Positions 35,101 through 46,105 of a stretch of DNA of 64,000 nucleotides are shown in pieces. Location of the stretch: the NCBI GenBank assembly GCA_002900995.3, contig CM035305.1, positions 1,784,167 to 1,848,166 of the forward strand, written 5' to 3'. Within the stretch, counting starts at the first letter, position 1, and every line of letters starts with the position of its first letter. Origin of the DNA: Ganoderma boninense. Its lineage: Eukaryota; Basidiomycota; Agaricomycetes; Polyporales; Polyporaceae. The notes under the pieces are model-generated. The model searched no databases and had not been told where the DNA came from. It saw only the letters and a program-made list of their open reading frames with translations. Made by a program: the position numbers and the translations under genes.

Positions 35101-37337
35101 GAGTCATGCTCGACAGACGAAGATACGCACGACTTTGTTCAAGCGGAAGTGGTTGACGAGGTCGCTCTCGGAGCGAAGGATACCCGCACTGTGCGTGTCG
35201 AGGCATGTTCGTCATTTCTTGACAACTGATTTTTTTCTAGATTCCCATAGGTGTTAAATGTTCGCGACCTGCATCATTGGTTGTCACGAGCGCGACTTTC
35301 GATTTCTTCTCCTTGCTTCCTTCCAGCGAGTCGCTCGCCATGCGCGGTCGCCGCCTCAATGATACTCCCGTACAACGGCAGGGCAAAGTCTATGCGCCCG
35401 ATGTGCTCATCAAAGTCGAGGTGGAGGAAGCGGGCCAACGTTACATGCTCACTTTGTCGACGACAGACACTTGATTCTCGCACAAGGAGAGTACAAGCAT
35501 CAGCGAGTATGGCTCACCAACTCCGGGACACGCCCCATTAGCGAGCTTTGGTTGCTTGCTGGAGAGGAGGACGAGATATGGGTTGACATGGAGAGCGACA
35601 ACCCAGACCCGTCTTCGTCGAGCCCACCCACGCATGAGGTCATCCAATCCACCAACTCGCTCGCTCCGAGGAAGCCGTATCGCATCGATTTGGAGCGCAT
35701 ACATTCAGCACCACTTTTTGAACCAGGGGGTGAAGTGCAGCTATCGTTCATCCTGCACGCTGCTTACCAGGGCGAGCAAGACCTGTCGATCCTCTTCGTG
35801 TTTAGAGAGGTACGATGCGATTCCGCCACTTGTATTGTATTTTGAAGGCTGACAGGGAGGATAGTCGGATGGCGCTCCCTTCCACTGCACCAGGGTGACC
35901 CGAAGATATGAGGTCAAGCCGTTGTTGAAGCTCACTACATCAATGCGTCCCAGCGGCTCGCCTGATCAAGCATACGTCATCGGCGTGGAAGTCGAGAATA
36001 CTACAGGAGCGAGCAACATCCACGTGAGGCAGCTTTCAACCATGAGCGCACTGTGGCAATGCTCTCCTTCGCATTTTCCGACCTCGTCTGTATCCGTTTC
36101 CTTTTCCATTGTGTACCACGGAAAGCTCATTTTTCATAGTACCTCCATTCCGCCTCGTCAAGTCGTAGATTTCTTATTGAGCGCCAATCCCTGGCGAGAA
36201 GGCAAAGGTGCTTCAGATGCAGAGGAATTCGTAGCGAGTAAGCTACACACTATCCTCAAGGGGGATCAAGCAGACAGTTCCGAGCCGCTATCGATCGATT
36301 TGACGTGTACCCATCTCGTGCAGGTACGTTTCTGCCACCCATAAATTTGACTGCGCTGGAGCCCCCGTCCAGGGCACGAACCTGATACCCTTGCGGGCAC
36401 CTGCAACTCGGCACTTCATCCAATGCGGCCGCCGTACCATGACCGCTCAAGCTACAGTGTCCGCTCACCCCGACATTCCATCACGCCTCCACCGGTCCAT
36501 TTTCCCATTGTACAATCCGTCCAATGTCGATATTGTCGTCTTCTGGGAGCTTCCCACTCAGAAGCGCGCCGGTCACATTCTGTCACAAGGCCCGACGTTG
36601 GGAGCGCACCATGCGAGCCTGCGGGAGATCATCGACGCCGCGGAGAACATGAAGGTGAAGCGGTCAATGTATGCGGAGACGCAGCGCGAGCGCGAAGCCA
36701 TCCTGCACGCGATGAAGAACTGCGAGTGGAACGTGGAGACGGACCCCATGTTGGTGCTTGTGAAGGATGGCACTGTCGTGGAGCATGACTTCCGACAAGG
36801 GTGCGCCTCTGAATGTCGCCTCGTGTGGGACGATTTGCTGACCCGGCATTTCTCAAGCCCTTGCCACGTCCCAATAGCCTTTACTCTCCGAAATCTCTCG
36901 CTTACACATCCTGCGAGGGCCACGCTGAAGCTGGTAGAACCGCCGCTGGCCGACAGCTCGTCGTACGTAGAGATCCCCACGGTATTTGACCTGCGTTCTG
37001 ACTCGTGGCTGTCGACTATCTTCACAGCGACCTCCTTCCACCGCCGTACGCTGGCCGCCTGATACACAGACACGTGCTTGAGCCTTCACAATCAACCACC
37101 GTCCATGCGAAGCTGTGGGCATCCCGGCCAGGGTGCTTTGCCCTTAGCTCATGGACCTTGGAAACCGAAGTCGGAGAGCCCTCGCCACCACAGGAACCTG
37201 GCCCTGAGCTGCTACCGTCCGCGCCGCCAACGCCCCCAAAAGTCCGGTGGAGGTCGAGACACTTACGTTACGTCCAGAGCCCGCGGGCGGGCGACCGGTC
37301 GTGTGTGACTGTAGTGGACGTTGGACGGCTCGCGTAG
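32159..37337 (+). CDS. TRS85: TRAPPIII subunit Trs85 (TRAPPC8), with several apparent frame breaks
   Basis: Trs85 directs the TRAPPIII complex, the exchange factor for Ypt1/Rab1, to autophagosomal and Golgi membranes. The likely start is the ATG at 32159 (MPQPTLPSSLSPHVCILASP). The stop is at 37335-37337. Family blocks in order include 'RTMDWIGSRVSQRCERW', 'FNAVKKQYGLHSFLLPLQL', 'LAEFATILGDYKLAISVWEA' and 'DILPLLSAPSP'. Later come 'GERWLVKAAS', 'AFLSELKGAKRRAALWYLVA', 'MYFFRKAHDLYQDPMPKELS', 'EMFWVDLVLKNPLDVEVSLS' and 'IDAAENMKVKRSMYAETQRE'. About fifteen short introns are present. Five one-base losses are needed for a continuous protein: near 32245, 33839-33842 (C run), 34690, 34833 and 35453-35455 (T run). 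Each is flanked by good homology on both sides. The last intron (donor GTACGT in the SSS/DLL region) restores the C-terminal frame cleanly. Confidence 0.88.
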
Positions 37338-37488
37338 ATTGGTTTGTATATATGCATTACCATATAATACTGTACTACAAAGAGAGGCAACGCGTAGCAA
37401 CCGGGGTAACATGCCTCCCGACTGAATCCCTGCCCAAGAAAAGTAGTGGCGCTGTGGTATGTGCGACCAGGAACGGGTGACGGTAGAC

Positions 37489-38579
37489 TCAATCCTTCCT
37501 GCCTTCGCGCTCCTTCTTGGCCTTTTCCTCCGCCTCGAGGCGCATCTTCTTGATCTTGACGTTGAAGTAGGTCTGTTTGGCGCGCATTCATCCACTGAGG
37601 CTCATGACCACATTCGCAAGAGGGAGAGCGGACGTACCCCGGTGAGGAACTGCATGAAGTTGAAGAACGGCACCCACATCTCGGGGGGCAAGAACTGCTG
37701 CGCGAAGACGGTGTACACGGGCGATGTCATCCATGTGACCTGCAGGACAAGACCACAACCCCGTGTGCCTCGGGTCAGTACAAGGCCTGAAGAATCGCTC
37801 GAGGCGGCAGAGGGTGACACGAATCGCATTACGCACGCGCAGGACCCTGCCGAACCCCGCACGGACCGTCTTCGCAACTTCGTCGACGGACTTGGCGCCG
37901 TTGATGATGGCCATGCACGACAAGTACGCTTTAGCGTTCACGGCATGTCGTGAGCTTCCCTATTAAACCCCGCGACGCGCAAGAAGACTGTGCGCGAACG
38001 ACCGATCTACTCACCGAAGATCTGGATGGGAGCGACGATAAGCTGGCTCGCAACCAGCATGCCGAGGCGTCCCTTGAGCCCCGTCTGCCCCGCGAACGCC
38101 TTCTGGAGCGTGTTGATGAGGACGTGCGAGAGCGGGGCGGAGACAAGGGCGCCGTATGCGGCCATCTTGAACGCCTTGCCTGAGACCTGGGCGCGGGCGA
38201 GGATGTGCACGAGCAGGGGCGCATCCTTGGCGACGCGCGGCGGGGGCACGCCGGAGAGGTGCGACGCGAGGATCTCCTGGAAGAACTGCAGGACGGCTGC
38301 GGGGTTGGGTTGCTGCAGTCAGTGCTTGAACCTTCATGCGCATACATTGGCTTTGCAATGGTAGAATGGAGGTGAGGAGGGCACGGGGGAGCGCTAATTG
38401 GGTGGGGAAGAGAAGCAGGCACTGGCAGGCAGCTTGTGTGGGGTTGCGACAGGTCGCTTGAATGGGAGAAGGTGGGACATACAGTTGGTGATTGACTTTG
38501 TCCTGAGTGGGTTCGCAGCGAGGTTGCGCAGGTAGGCGGCGAGGAGGGGGTGAACCTGCTTGGCTGGGACGGCGCTCAT
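37489..38579 (-). CDS. Mpv17/PMP22 family membrane protein
   Basis: The start ATG is at 38577-38579 (MSAVPAKQVHPLLAAYLRNL) and the stop TGA at 37489-37491. Four membrane spans are predictable, for example 'KMAAYGALVSAPLSHVLINT' and 'LVASQLIVAPIQIF'. The family C-terminal block is 'RVTWMTSPVYTVFAQQFLPP' followed by 'EMWVPFFNFMQFLTGTYFN', ending in a charged tail (KMRLEAEEKAKKEREGRKD). Members (Mpv17, PMP22, Sym1) sit in the inner mitochondrial or peroxisomal membrane. The aromatic 'W..F..F..' region matches them, but the organelle cannot be fixed from sequence. There are four introns with clean GT-AG borders and no frame break. The 3' end converges with TRS85. Confidence 0.87.
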
Positions 38580-39224
38580 GTTGGGATGTGGGGCGAGTTG
38601 GACGGGGAAGATCAGGCCATCCTTGCGCTCAGAGCGACGCAGACTATTATACCTACAGCATCTGTCCGGCCCGGCGCATCTTGAACTTACTGGTCACCCA
38701 CGAGTCGCCTACAGTAACTGAATCAGCCAGCAGTGCTGTGGAATGGTTGCCCTGCCCCTTACGCATCTCCGGCACTCTCATAATGCACGCTATTCTAGCC
38801 CATTGCGTGGTTCAATCATATGAGGAGTTCGCGCCACAAGGGCCTCCAAGCTCAGCGTCGCAAAGGATGCAAACCGAGGCGCCCAGGCATCGTCGCTGCT
38901 CAGAAATGTTTCCTTTCTCGTCGCTCGATCAGCAGCGCTGGTAACGGTAACTCGGCTTCTCTCTGGTACCCCGGATGCCCGGACTTCAAGGGTCACCAGT
39001 TACCGGCTACCGGCCCGAATCTAGCTGAGGACCGAGTCTGTGATACTTTTTCGATCGACGCTAAACTGGCGCATGCGCGGCATCCTAGGCCTTTGACGGT
39101 TGACATGCATCTGCATATAGCAATAACTGTATGGCTAAGGTAACAATAAACAGCGTAAAAGAGTGCGTGGAGTCTATCAGTTCTAATGACATGAATTCGA
39201 CACGAACAAGCATGGCCTGAGCAA
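38580..39224. other. Intergenic region
   Basis: This is a 645-base spacer between two minus-strand genes (the promoter side of the Mpv17-type gene and the 3' end of YHM2). No coding frame is supported. Confidence 0.5.
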
Positions 39225-40556
39225 TCATTCCTTCTTGACCCTGCAAAACGACCTGCCGTCAGTCCTCGTTCGCAATACTGAGCAGGGCGGACTCACCAAG
39301 CCTTGACATAGTCAGCCAACGAGACCATGCACACAGTCTGCCAGATGCCGAGACCTATCCGGGGGGTAACACCACGGTAGAGACCCTTGAGCCCGTTTTC
39401 TTTGTAGACGTACGACAGCGTGTTGAGGATCGTCTTCTTCTCTCCGCGCTCCGCACCCTTGGCCATCGACTGCATCTCAACGCGAACAACCTCAATCGGC
39501 TGGTTCCACGTGGCGAGCGCACCACCAATCGACGACGACAGGATCTTTTCGAAGGCTGTCAGCTTCTCGCCCTCGCCCTTGCCCTTCATTTTCCGGATGC
39601 TGCTCTCCGCAAGACGCGCAAAGCCCATACTGGGTGGTACGACATCACAGTCAGTGACTCTAAACACGGAGAACTAAGCAGCATATACCACTCACCGGGA
39701 GCCCCAGTTAGTACATTGCCGCACAGCGACAGCATTCACACCCTTGTTGATGCCCGCAATACCCTCCCGGCGGTAGATGTCCGCAAAGACGGCCCATGTT
39801 GAGGGGGGAGTGATTCCGGCAGCTGCCTGCTTATGCCGGGTGATCTCCGCCGTCTTCATACATGTGCAGAAACCCATAGTCGCGTACGCTTGGACGATAC
39901 CACCGCTCATTCCACCGAGAAGACCGGCGACGGCGGGGCTAACACCCATCGAAGTCGCTGCGGTCTCAACTTCGGAAGCGGTGAAGAGGAGGACGGCACC
40001 CTTCGTCGATGCCTCGATCCACGCCTTTTGGGCAACGCAGGATGAGTGTCGGTCACAAGGGCGGATCAGGACAAGAAGCATACCCAAGGAATAAGACCCT
40101 GGTAGAAACCGGTGACACCACCGCGACTCCAAACAGTCTGGATGGCCTGGAACATGGTTTGTGAGCGGTTGGCGGCCATCTGAGTCTTGAGGACCTCGAG
40201 GGGTTGGCCGAGTGTCGTAACCTGCAGCTTCTCTGTGAGCGAAAGGGTTTTCGGGAAAACGGTTCCGTGAATGCACTCGCCTCCTGCGGAAATAGTCAGT
40301 AACGCCGCCCAACGCTCGAAAAAGAGGGAGCACTCACAAACTGTACGACAAAAGAGAAGCCAAAGACGCGTCAATGAGTAGTCTGTACCTCACAATATGC
40401 GCAGCGAAGAAGCATACCATGTTCATAATGGCACCTAGATATGACGGATAAGCATTCACGTGCGCCAGCTCAGCTGAATACGACGCGTGTGGACTGACCG
40501 ACAGCGATGTTGGACCAGCTGACGCCCTTTTGGCCGGGTTCCTTGGTAATTGCCAT
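39225..40556 (-). CDS. YHM2: Mitochondrial citrate/oxoglutarate carrier, Yhm2 type
   Basis: This inner-membrane carrier of the SLC25 family exchanges citrate for 2-oxoglutarate. In yeast it is also known as a mitochondrial DNA-binding protein. The start ATG is at 40554-40556 ('[20 protein letters not shown]'), and the stop TGA is at 39225-39227. Exons give '[20 protein letters not shown]', '[20 protein letters not shown]' and '[17 protein letters not shown]'. Then follow '[20 protein letters not shown]', '[19 protein letters not shown]', '[13 protein letters not shown]' and '[18 protein letters not shown]'. The PXD/E carrier motifs appear three times in degenerate form (QPLEVLKT, the MGFCTCMKT position, QPIEVVRV), as in known Yhm2 proteins. 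The frame is intact. Confidence 0.94.
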
Positions 40557-40774
40557 TTGCGAACGGCGGCGTGAAGGGGGCAGAACGAAGGGCGGGGGGG
40601 TGGACGAGGGAGTGGAGGCAGGAGGACAAGACGAGTGGGGACCAGTGAGAAGCCCCAAATATCGGCAAGCGGCTAAGTTACGCTGTTTGGCCGGTGCAAA
40701 CACGCGAATCGTCCGTTGGCTGTCACGCGCCCCGCCCTGACTCTGACACGGCCTTCCCCTCTCGGACGACTCTC

Positions 40775-41174
40775 CCCAAACTCTGGCATGGTACGACAGA
40801 CCCGCTCCCAACGCCCCTCACCTCGCGTCGGGCCGCTCCTTGACATTTGAGGCGGATCCGCACAGGTGCTCAGGCGGTATACAGGACGCGGGTCATGCTC
40901 GGCGACTACCTTCCCTCCCGGGCAGCAACACGCCTAAATGCATGCCTCAAATGCCTGAGATGGTAGAGACACGACGCTTCCGCAACCCTGGGCCTCATCA
41001 CCTCGAATACGTAACTCAGGTCCGGTCGACGGGCGCCGCGTGGCCGCGATTGCGGTCACCGGCGAACGTTGGCGAAGGCGTGAACAAAGGCGGCCCGCAG
41101 AAATCGGGCCGGGTTTGCTGGGGCCGGTCGCTGTACAGCCACCTCCGCTTCCTCGGCGAAGACGCAGCGCTGCA
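40775..41174 (+). repeat. 400-base direct repeat, copy 1
   Basis: It is near-identical to 42781-43179, with one C more in a short C run near 40806 and about five substitutions. The right border is sharp, after GCGCTGCA. The left border cannot be tested because copy 2 starts at the assembly gap. There is no long conserved frame. Confidence 0.9.
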
Positions 41175-42130
41175 GGGTCACCGTCACTTCCCCGTCCTAC
41201 GAAATCTCTCCGCCCTCTTTGCACCGTGCACTGTACACATCACACCGATGGCTACTGCGCCAGGCGAGTAAATATTCTGTGCAGTTTTCAACTTCTAAAT
41301 CTGAGTCGCGCCGGACACGACCCTCTCGTCCACGTCGGCCTTCAGTGACGTCGACGGGGAATACGCGTTTCGGAGACCAAATCCTTCACCGCGAAATGAG
41401 CAGACAGTAGCCTGCTGGTGTGAATGAATACCTATTAGGCGAGAATATCCTCTTTTGGCAACTAGATCGCGGCCCCGGTCGCGACTGGGCCGCGAAGAAA
41501 ACGCTTATTGTATACCGCGCGGTCCACCGCTCACATTGATCTTCTTTTCCCTCCCTTTAGCCACGTCGAACCTCGCCAACAGCTCTGGACGCGTTCTGGG
41601 CAGTGAGAACGGCGCAGACTTGATACACTATTAGACGTGAGCGGCCGTCCCATGTCGTTATTGGTCAATTTCATCTCATACTACACCCGCAGGCCACCGC
41701 CACCGTACCCGGACGCTCAGCGGCCCAACAAATATTGCGTATACCCGGTCATATCTCCTCGGCCACGAGTTGCTCGCCTCCTGGAGGGTTGTGTTGACGA
41801 CTGTATGAAATGACGCACGACGTCGAATGAAACACGAGTCGAAAGCGAAAGTCCAGTTACCCGAAGCACCGTCTGCGGCGGCATTCCAGGTAATATCACA
41901 ATGGTACTAGCCGAAGCGGCTGACATTTGGCGGACCCGCTGCAATGGCTAGGCATGTTATGTTGTAACGCCCGGCGCAGCATTGACATAATAGCCTGAAG
42001 CTTGATTTTTCGTACCGGATTGCATCGTGGCCGACAACTATTTATTGTCGTGTCCATCGTCCTGTCTTTGACCCGATTTCCCTCCTTCAAGACATCCCCC
42101 ACGCAGCTCTTCCAGGAGAGGGTGTACTAC

Positions 42131-42136
42131 ATATAT
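42131..42136 (+). promoter_or_regulatory. TATA-like element before the F-box gene
   Basis: ATATAT in the context CTACATATATCG, about 65 bases before the ATG at 42200. Confidence 0.35.
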
Positions 42137-42199
42137 CGAGGTGCGTCTTATTCTCATGTTGCTGCAGATCCGGAGCTGTAACCCCCCCACTTCACAGCA

Positions 42200-42680
42200 A
42201 TGCCCGCCATGTCCCGCGTACCCGTCGAACTATCCGACTACATCATCGACTTTCTCTATGACGACCCCCGAACCCTCAAGGCATGTGCGTCGACCTGCCA
42301 TGCATGGGCACCGGCCTCCCGCTTCCACCTCTTCGCCACCGTCGGCCTCAACTCGGCCAACTCTACTACGGCTTTTCGGCGGCTGCTGGACGGCGCGCCC
42401 GACCTCGGTCTCTATGTGCACGACCTCACAGTCGCGAAGCTCACCCATGTCGTCACCCCGTCGGGTCCGGGCGAGGCACCCGAAGAACCAGAGCCCGCCC
42501 AGAACACGCTCCCACGAATCCTCTCCCAATGCCCGAGCCTGCGCACGCTCTCCCTCTCGCACGCCGACCTGAAGGGCTTCTCAGACATCCGCGCCCTCGC
42601 CCACCCCACCGTGTCATCCCTCACCCTTTCCTTCTGCCAGTTTATAAGACCTCCGCGACATTCGGACCTCCGTGTCCAGC
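42200..42680 (+). CDS. F-box protein, cut off by the assembly gap
   Basis: The ATG is at 42200. 'VPVELSDYIIDFLYDDPRTL' and 'KACASTCHAWAPASRFHLF' form an F-box of the type common in basidiomycetes, where Skp1-binding F-boxes are fused to leucine-rich repeats. It continues with LRR-like segments ('CPSLRTLSLSHADLKGF', 'PTVSSLTLSFCQF'). The frame enters 100 Ns at 42681. Sequence after the gap is a repeat, not a continuation, so the 3' part is missing. F-box proteins select substrates for SCF ubiquitin ligases, and the substrate is unknown. Confidence 0.8.
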
Positions 42681-42780
42681 NNNNNNNNNNNNNNNNNNNN
42701 NNNNNNNNNNNNNNNNNNNNNNNNNNNNNNNNNNNNNNNNNNNNNNNNNNNNNNNNNNNNNNNNNNNNNNNNNNNNNNNN
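42681..42780. other. Assembly gap (100 N)
   Basis: This is a run of 100 unknown bases, a conventional fixed-size scaffold gap. Frames reading through it are artefacts. Confidence 1.
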
Positions 42781-43179
42781 CCCAAACTCTGGCATGGTAC
42801 GACAGACCCGCTCCAACGCCCCTCACCTCGCGTCGGGCCGCTCCTTGACATTTGAGGCGGATCCGCACAGGTGCTCAGGCGGTATACAGGACGCGGGTCA
42901 TGCTCGGCGACTACCTTCCCTCCCGGGCAGCAACACGCCTAAATGCATGCCTCAAATACCTGGGATGGTAGAGACACGACGCTTCCGCAGCCCTGGGCCT
43001 CATCACCTCGAATACGTAACTCAGGTCCGGTCGACGGGCGCCGCGTGGCCGCGATTGCGGTCACCGGCGAACGTTGGCGAAGGCGTGAACAAACGCGGCC
43101 CGCAGAAATCGGGCCGGGTTTGCTGGGGCCGGTCGCTGTACAGCCACCTCCGCTTCCTCGGCGAAGACGCAGCGCTGCA
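42781..43179 (+). repeat. 400-base direct repeat, copy 2, starting at the gap
   Basis: It matches 40775-41174 almost base for base, beginning at the first base after the Ns and ending GCGCTGCA. After that the two loci differ completely. This suggests that the gap arose because a repeat could not be resolved. Confidence 0.9.
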
Positions 43180-43319
43180 CACGGCGGGCAGGACCTGATA
43201 TGTCGGTAGGATAAAAGGGGAATAAATTGACCTTCGAGGTTTCCTTCAGGGAAGTTTTGTCGTGGCTTTTGGACGACCAAAGAGTCAAAAATGGCTGAGG
43301 TTTTCCCAGTGTTGTCCCG

Positions 43320-43775
43320 ACGCGAGAAAGGTTAACTAGCATGTCCACTTTCCCCACGTATTCCCATGTCTGGAAAGGCAAGCTTTTCGTCCGATATCCC
43401 GATACGGGAAAGGAGAATGGTAAAAGTTTAACTTTCTCGGGGATATCCGATACGCGAACAGCTTGCCTTTCCCTGGCCGACTTTGTTGTATCGAGAAAGC
43501 CTCGTGCCAGGCAACCTGTTCCCCCACGACAAACACTTGGCAAACGATACCTTTCCCTGACCCCTTTTTGATCGAGAGAAAGTCAACGATAATCTTACCT
43601 TTAACCCACAGAGAAATCCATCCGTCAAGCTTACCTTCGCTATAATATTTCCCGCGTCAACAAAGGTAACCCACCACGAGGATTTCTCGGACCCAGGGAA
43701 AGCCGAGGGAAGGGTTGTATTTCCTGCACCGCGAGAGGTCAGGGAAAGGCAGCCTTTCCCGCCATGAGAAATGTT
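43320..43775. repeat. Degenerate short repeats around GGGAAAGG / CCTTTCCC
   Basis: Variants of GGGAAAG, GAGAAAG and their complements CTTTCCC and CTTTCTCG recur every 20-40 bases on both strands. In places paired blocks (TCCGATATCCCGATACGG and GGGATATCCGATACGCG) lie about 50 bases apart. This is an eroded interspersed or satellite-like array of unknown origin. Confidence 0.5.
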
Positions 43776-44559
43776 CGAGAACGCGGCGCAACACTGCACA
43801 ACGCCTCTCGGCCTACCCCGCCGCCACCCGGCACTTAGTCTCCCTGCTCTTCTCGTCCCGACACAGCCCGACACCGCCCTCCACCGTCTTGCGCCCCTCC
43901 TGCTCCGTGCCACATGGTCGCTACTCGCATGGCACGAGCGTGCCCATCGTCGCATCAATTACTGCACACTGGCACCAAGCCGCCTCCCCGCTCCTCCGGT
44001 GCACAGGGACCCGGAACCCGCAGTTCCCCCGCACTCGTTCCAGACCCCTCTGCCTCATTTTTTGGCCGTCGCATGCCCCTGCCACAACTCGCCATCCCGT
44101 ACGCCAGCCCACACTTACCGTATCGGCCGCCCATGGCCTCACCGCTCTTTTTTTTTTGTCTCGTGCCCCCTCCCGCACCCAACAGCACGTTGTCGCCCTG
44201 TGCCACCGGAGCGCAGTACGTCCCCACATCCCCGCCCCATTGCGCTTTCACACACCTCGTTCAGCCCAGCTCAACTCCCCGAACAAATTCACCGCCGCAA
44301 GGCGTTCGCGAGGCCGTCTAGTGGACTACGCCACGCAACGCTATGTGGCGCCACGAGCCGCGCGCCATGACGGTCCTGTTCGCCCCTCGGGCCTCTCAGG
44401 CCTGAGCAGCCTGACGTGACCGCCCCATACAAACGTCGGGGTCTCGTCGTGTCGTGTGGGCATGCGCTTGCATGTGCCGCAGAATGCGCGCAATCCCTGG
44501 CCCCTCATCGCATCGAGTAGGCACTAATTCTATGTACAGTACAGCGTGAGCTACGCCTC

Positions 44560-44990
44560 GCGGCCTCGTCGCGTTGAGTTATGCAGGATCGCGCGTCATA
44601 ACCCGCTTGTCCGCCTTCTGCACACACCCGCCTGAGCTCCCATGTGCGGAGCGCGTGACGCCCAGCCACCTTGTCGCGCTGAGCCGCGCATGATCGCGCG
44701 AACCTGGGCTATGGTCCTGCTTCCGCGCTCGCATGGTAGGGCTGGCTCTGCTGGTCTTAGATTCCCTGAGCTCAATGCCAAGTTGGTCGCCCGTGTGTGG
44801 TACAGAGACGGCGACGTGCAGCTCAACTGCCTCGTGGCGCAGTGCAGTGCCGCGCATGCTCGCGCGTCACGGCGCGTCCACCAGCCCGTCCTGCATCCAT
44901 GTCGATGGCGCAGCGCGAAAGAGAGGCCTCGTCCTCCTCCTGCTCATCGCGTTAAGCCGCTGATGGTCGCGCGCCATGGCTCGTCTCGTA
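44560..44990. repeat. Dispersed imperfect repeat with GATCGCGCG core
   Basis: A motif of about 30 bases, CTYGTCGCGYTGAG followed by a GATCGCGCG-like core, occurs near 44566, 44670 and 44942, with a weaker copy near 44500. Spacing is irregular (about 100 and 270 bases). Confidence 0.45.
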
Positions 44991-45100
44991 TTCCAGTTCT
45001 AACAAACTCATTGCATTCACTCATCCGCGCACCACGTCGCGCAGGTTTACAGATAGTAATGGAAACATACAATTTAGCAACATGTAACTGGAGGATCACA

Positions 45101-46105
45101 TCATCCTCTCTTCCCCTTCTGCTGTTTCAACATCTGCCTCATGCACCACTCCGGCTTCACCCACGATGGAAGGCCAAGCTTTGGCGTGATAGACAGCCGC
45201 CTACCGTCCTCACGGATGTCCCCCTCCTTGGCCACTTTCCAGAAAGCAACCTTGCCGCCATCCTTCGACCATATCCACATTTGTGGGAGCCCACTTTCGT
45301 AGACAGTGTTGATGTAGACGTCGCCTTCTTCCAGCTGCGGATCATCAGCAAGATCCGGAGGACTGCGTATCTCGTCGAGCGAGAACGACTCGTAGTACGC
45401 TGTGACGCAATCACGGTCTGTACTCGAGGAAGTTCTATCCCTGCGAACGAAGGTGGGAGATCCATTCTGCAACACGACATCAACATAAGTGTGTGAATGG
45501 CAAAGGTCAGCACGTCACAAACCTTGACGCCAAAGCGCGTCCAAAGCGAGACTGCGGGGCCTGGTGGTGGCGGACGCTTGTGCATCTGCGAAATCTTGCT
45601 CCGCGACGTAGAGTGTACCGGGCGGGTAACGGCAGCACTAGAACACGGAATGCCGTCAGATCCCATCCCCTTGCCCGGTGTGGACGATACACTGTCGATG
45701 CGACGGTCTGGCGTTCCCGCTCTCGATGAGCTGCGCACACGATGGACAGGAGTGGTAGGCGCGAGGAGAGGAGAAGGAGGGGGAGTCGGCGATGGCGATG
45801 GAGTGGCGGGGATGGGTGTCGGGTCGTGCCGTCGGGAGGAAATCGCAGGTCCCGGCTCTCGGTCGATGCCTTGACGGCGACGGTCACTGTCGGGCTCTGT
45901 CAGAGTGCAGTTGCTATGAAGGCAAGCGTACATACTTGGTTTGCGGCATGTCCTTGTATATGGCGGTTATGGACGGCCGGACTTTACGGACGCGATACGG
46001 AGCAGAGGGGGATCTATAAACAATACGGGTAGGTCTACCAGACGTGTCAAGGGGAGCGCTGTACTGAAATGTGAATTGCGGGTTGAGGGAACGATGGGGT
46101 GCCAT
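45101..46105 (-). CDS. Proline/serine-rich protein of unknown function
   Basis: The start ATG is at 46103-46105 (MAPHRSLNPQFTFQYSAPLD) and the stop TGA at 45101-45103. Three exons are joined in frame. The first has 'GRPTRIVYRSPSAPYRVRKV'. The second is a disordered Pro/Ser/Arg stretch ('PTPIPATPSPSPTPPPSP'). The third is a compact, conserved-looking segment: 'VTAYYESFSLDEIRSPPDLA', 'EGDVYINTVYESGLPQMWIW', 'KDGGKVAFWKVAKEGD' and 'LGLPSWVKPEWCMRQML'. An ATATAAC element lies about 110 bases upstream. There is no membrane segment or known motif. I do not recognise the family. Confidence 0.65.

Larger units (their letters stand above)
40557..42199. other. Intergenic region with repeat copy 1
   Basis: This 1.6-kb non-coding stretch holds the YHM2 promoter, the first copy of a 400-base repeat (40775-41174) and the upstream region of the F-box gene. 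The stretch 41175-42120 shows no gene or motif I can support. Confidence 0.5.
43180..45100. other. Gene-poor region of degenerate repeats
   Basis: No real gene was found over 1.9 kb. Open frames are long only because of base composition. Two repeat patches are listed separately. A run of ten T lies near 44148. Confidence 0.55.

Noticed and set aside
32159..37337. Programmed ribosomal frameshifting as an explanation for the TRS85 breaks.
   Set aside because: There are too many sites, they need added bases at different contexts, and neighbouring genes show the same problem. Sequence error is far simpler.
42200..43198. Long plus-strand frame reading straight through the N run (and minus-strand frames doing the same).
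   Set aside because: The 100 Ns are a fixed-size gap, and the sequence after it is a repeat unrelated to the F-box protein. The continuity is an artefact.
43715..44419. Several long overlapping frames rich in Pro, Arg, Ser and His.
   Set aside because: All three plus frames are open at once because of C-rich composition, with no domain, splice logic or conserved motif. Not a gene.
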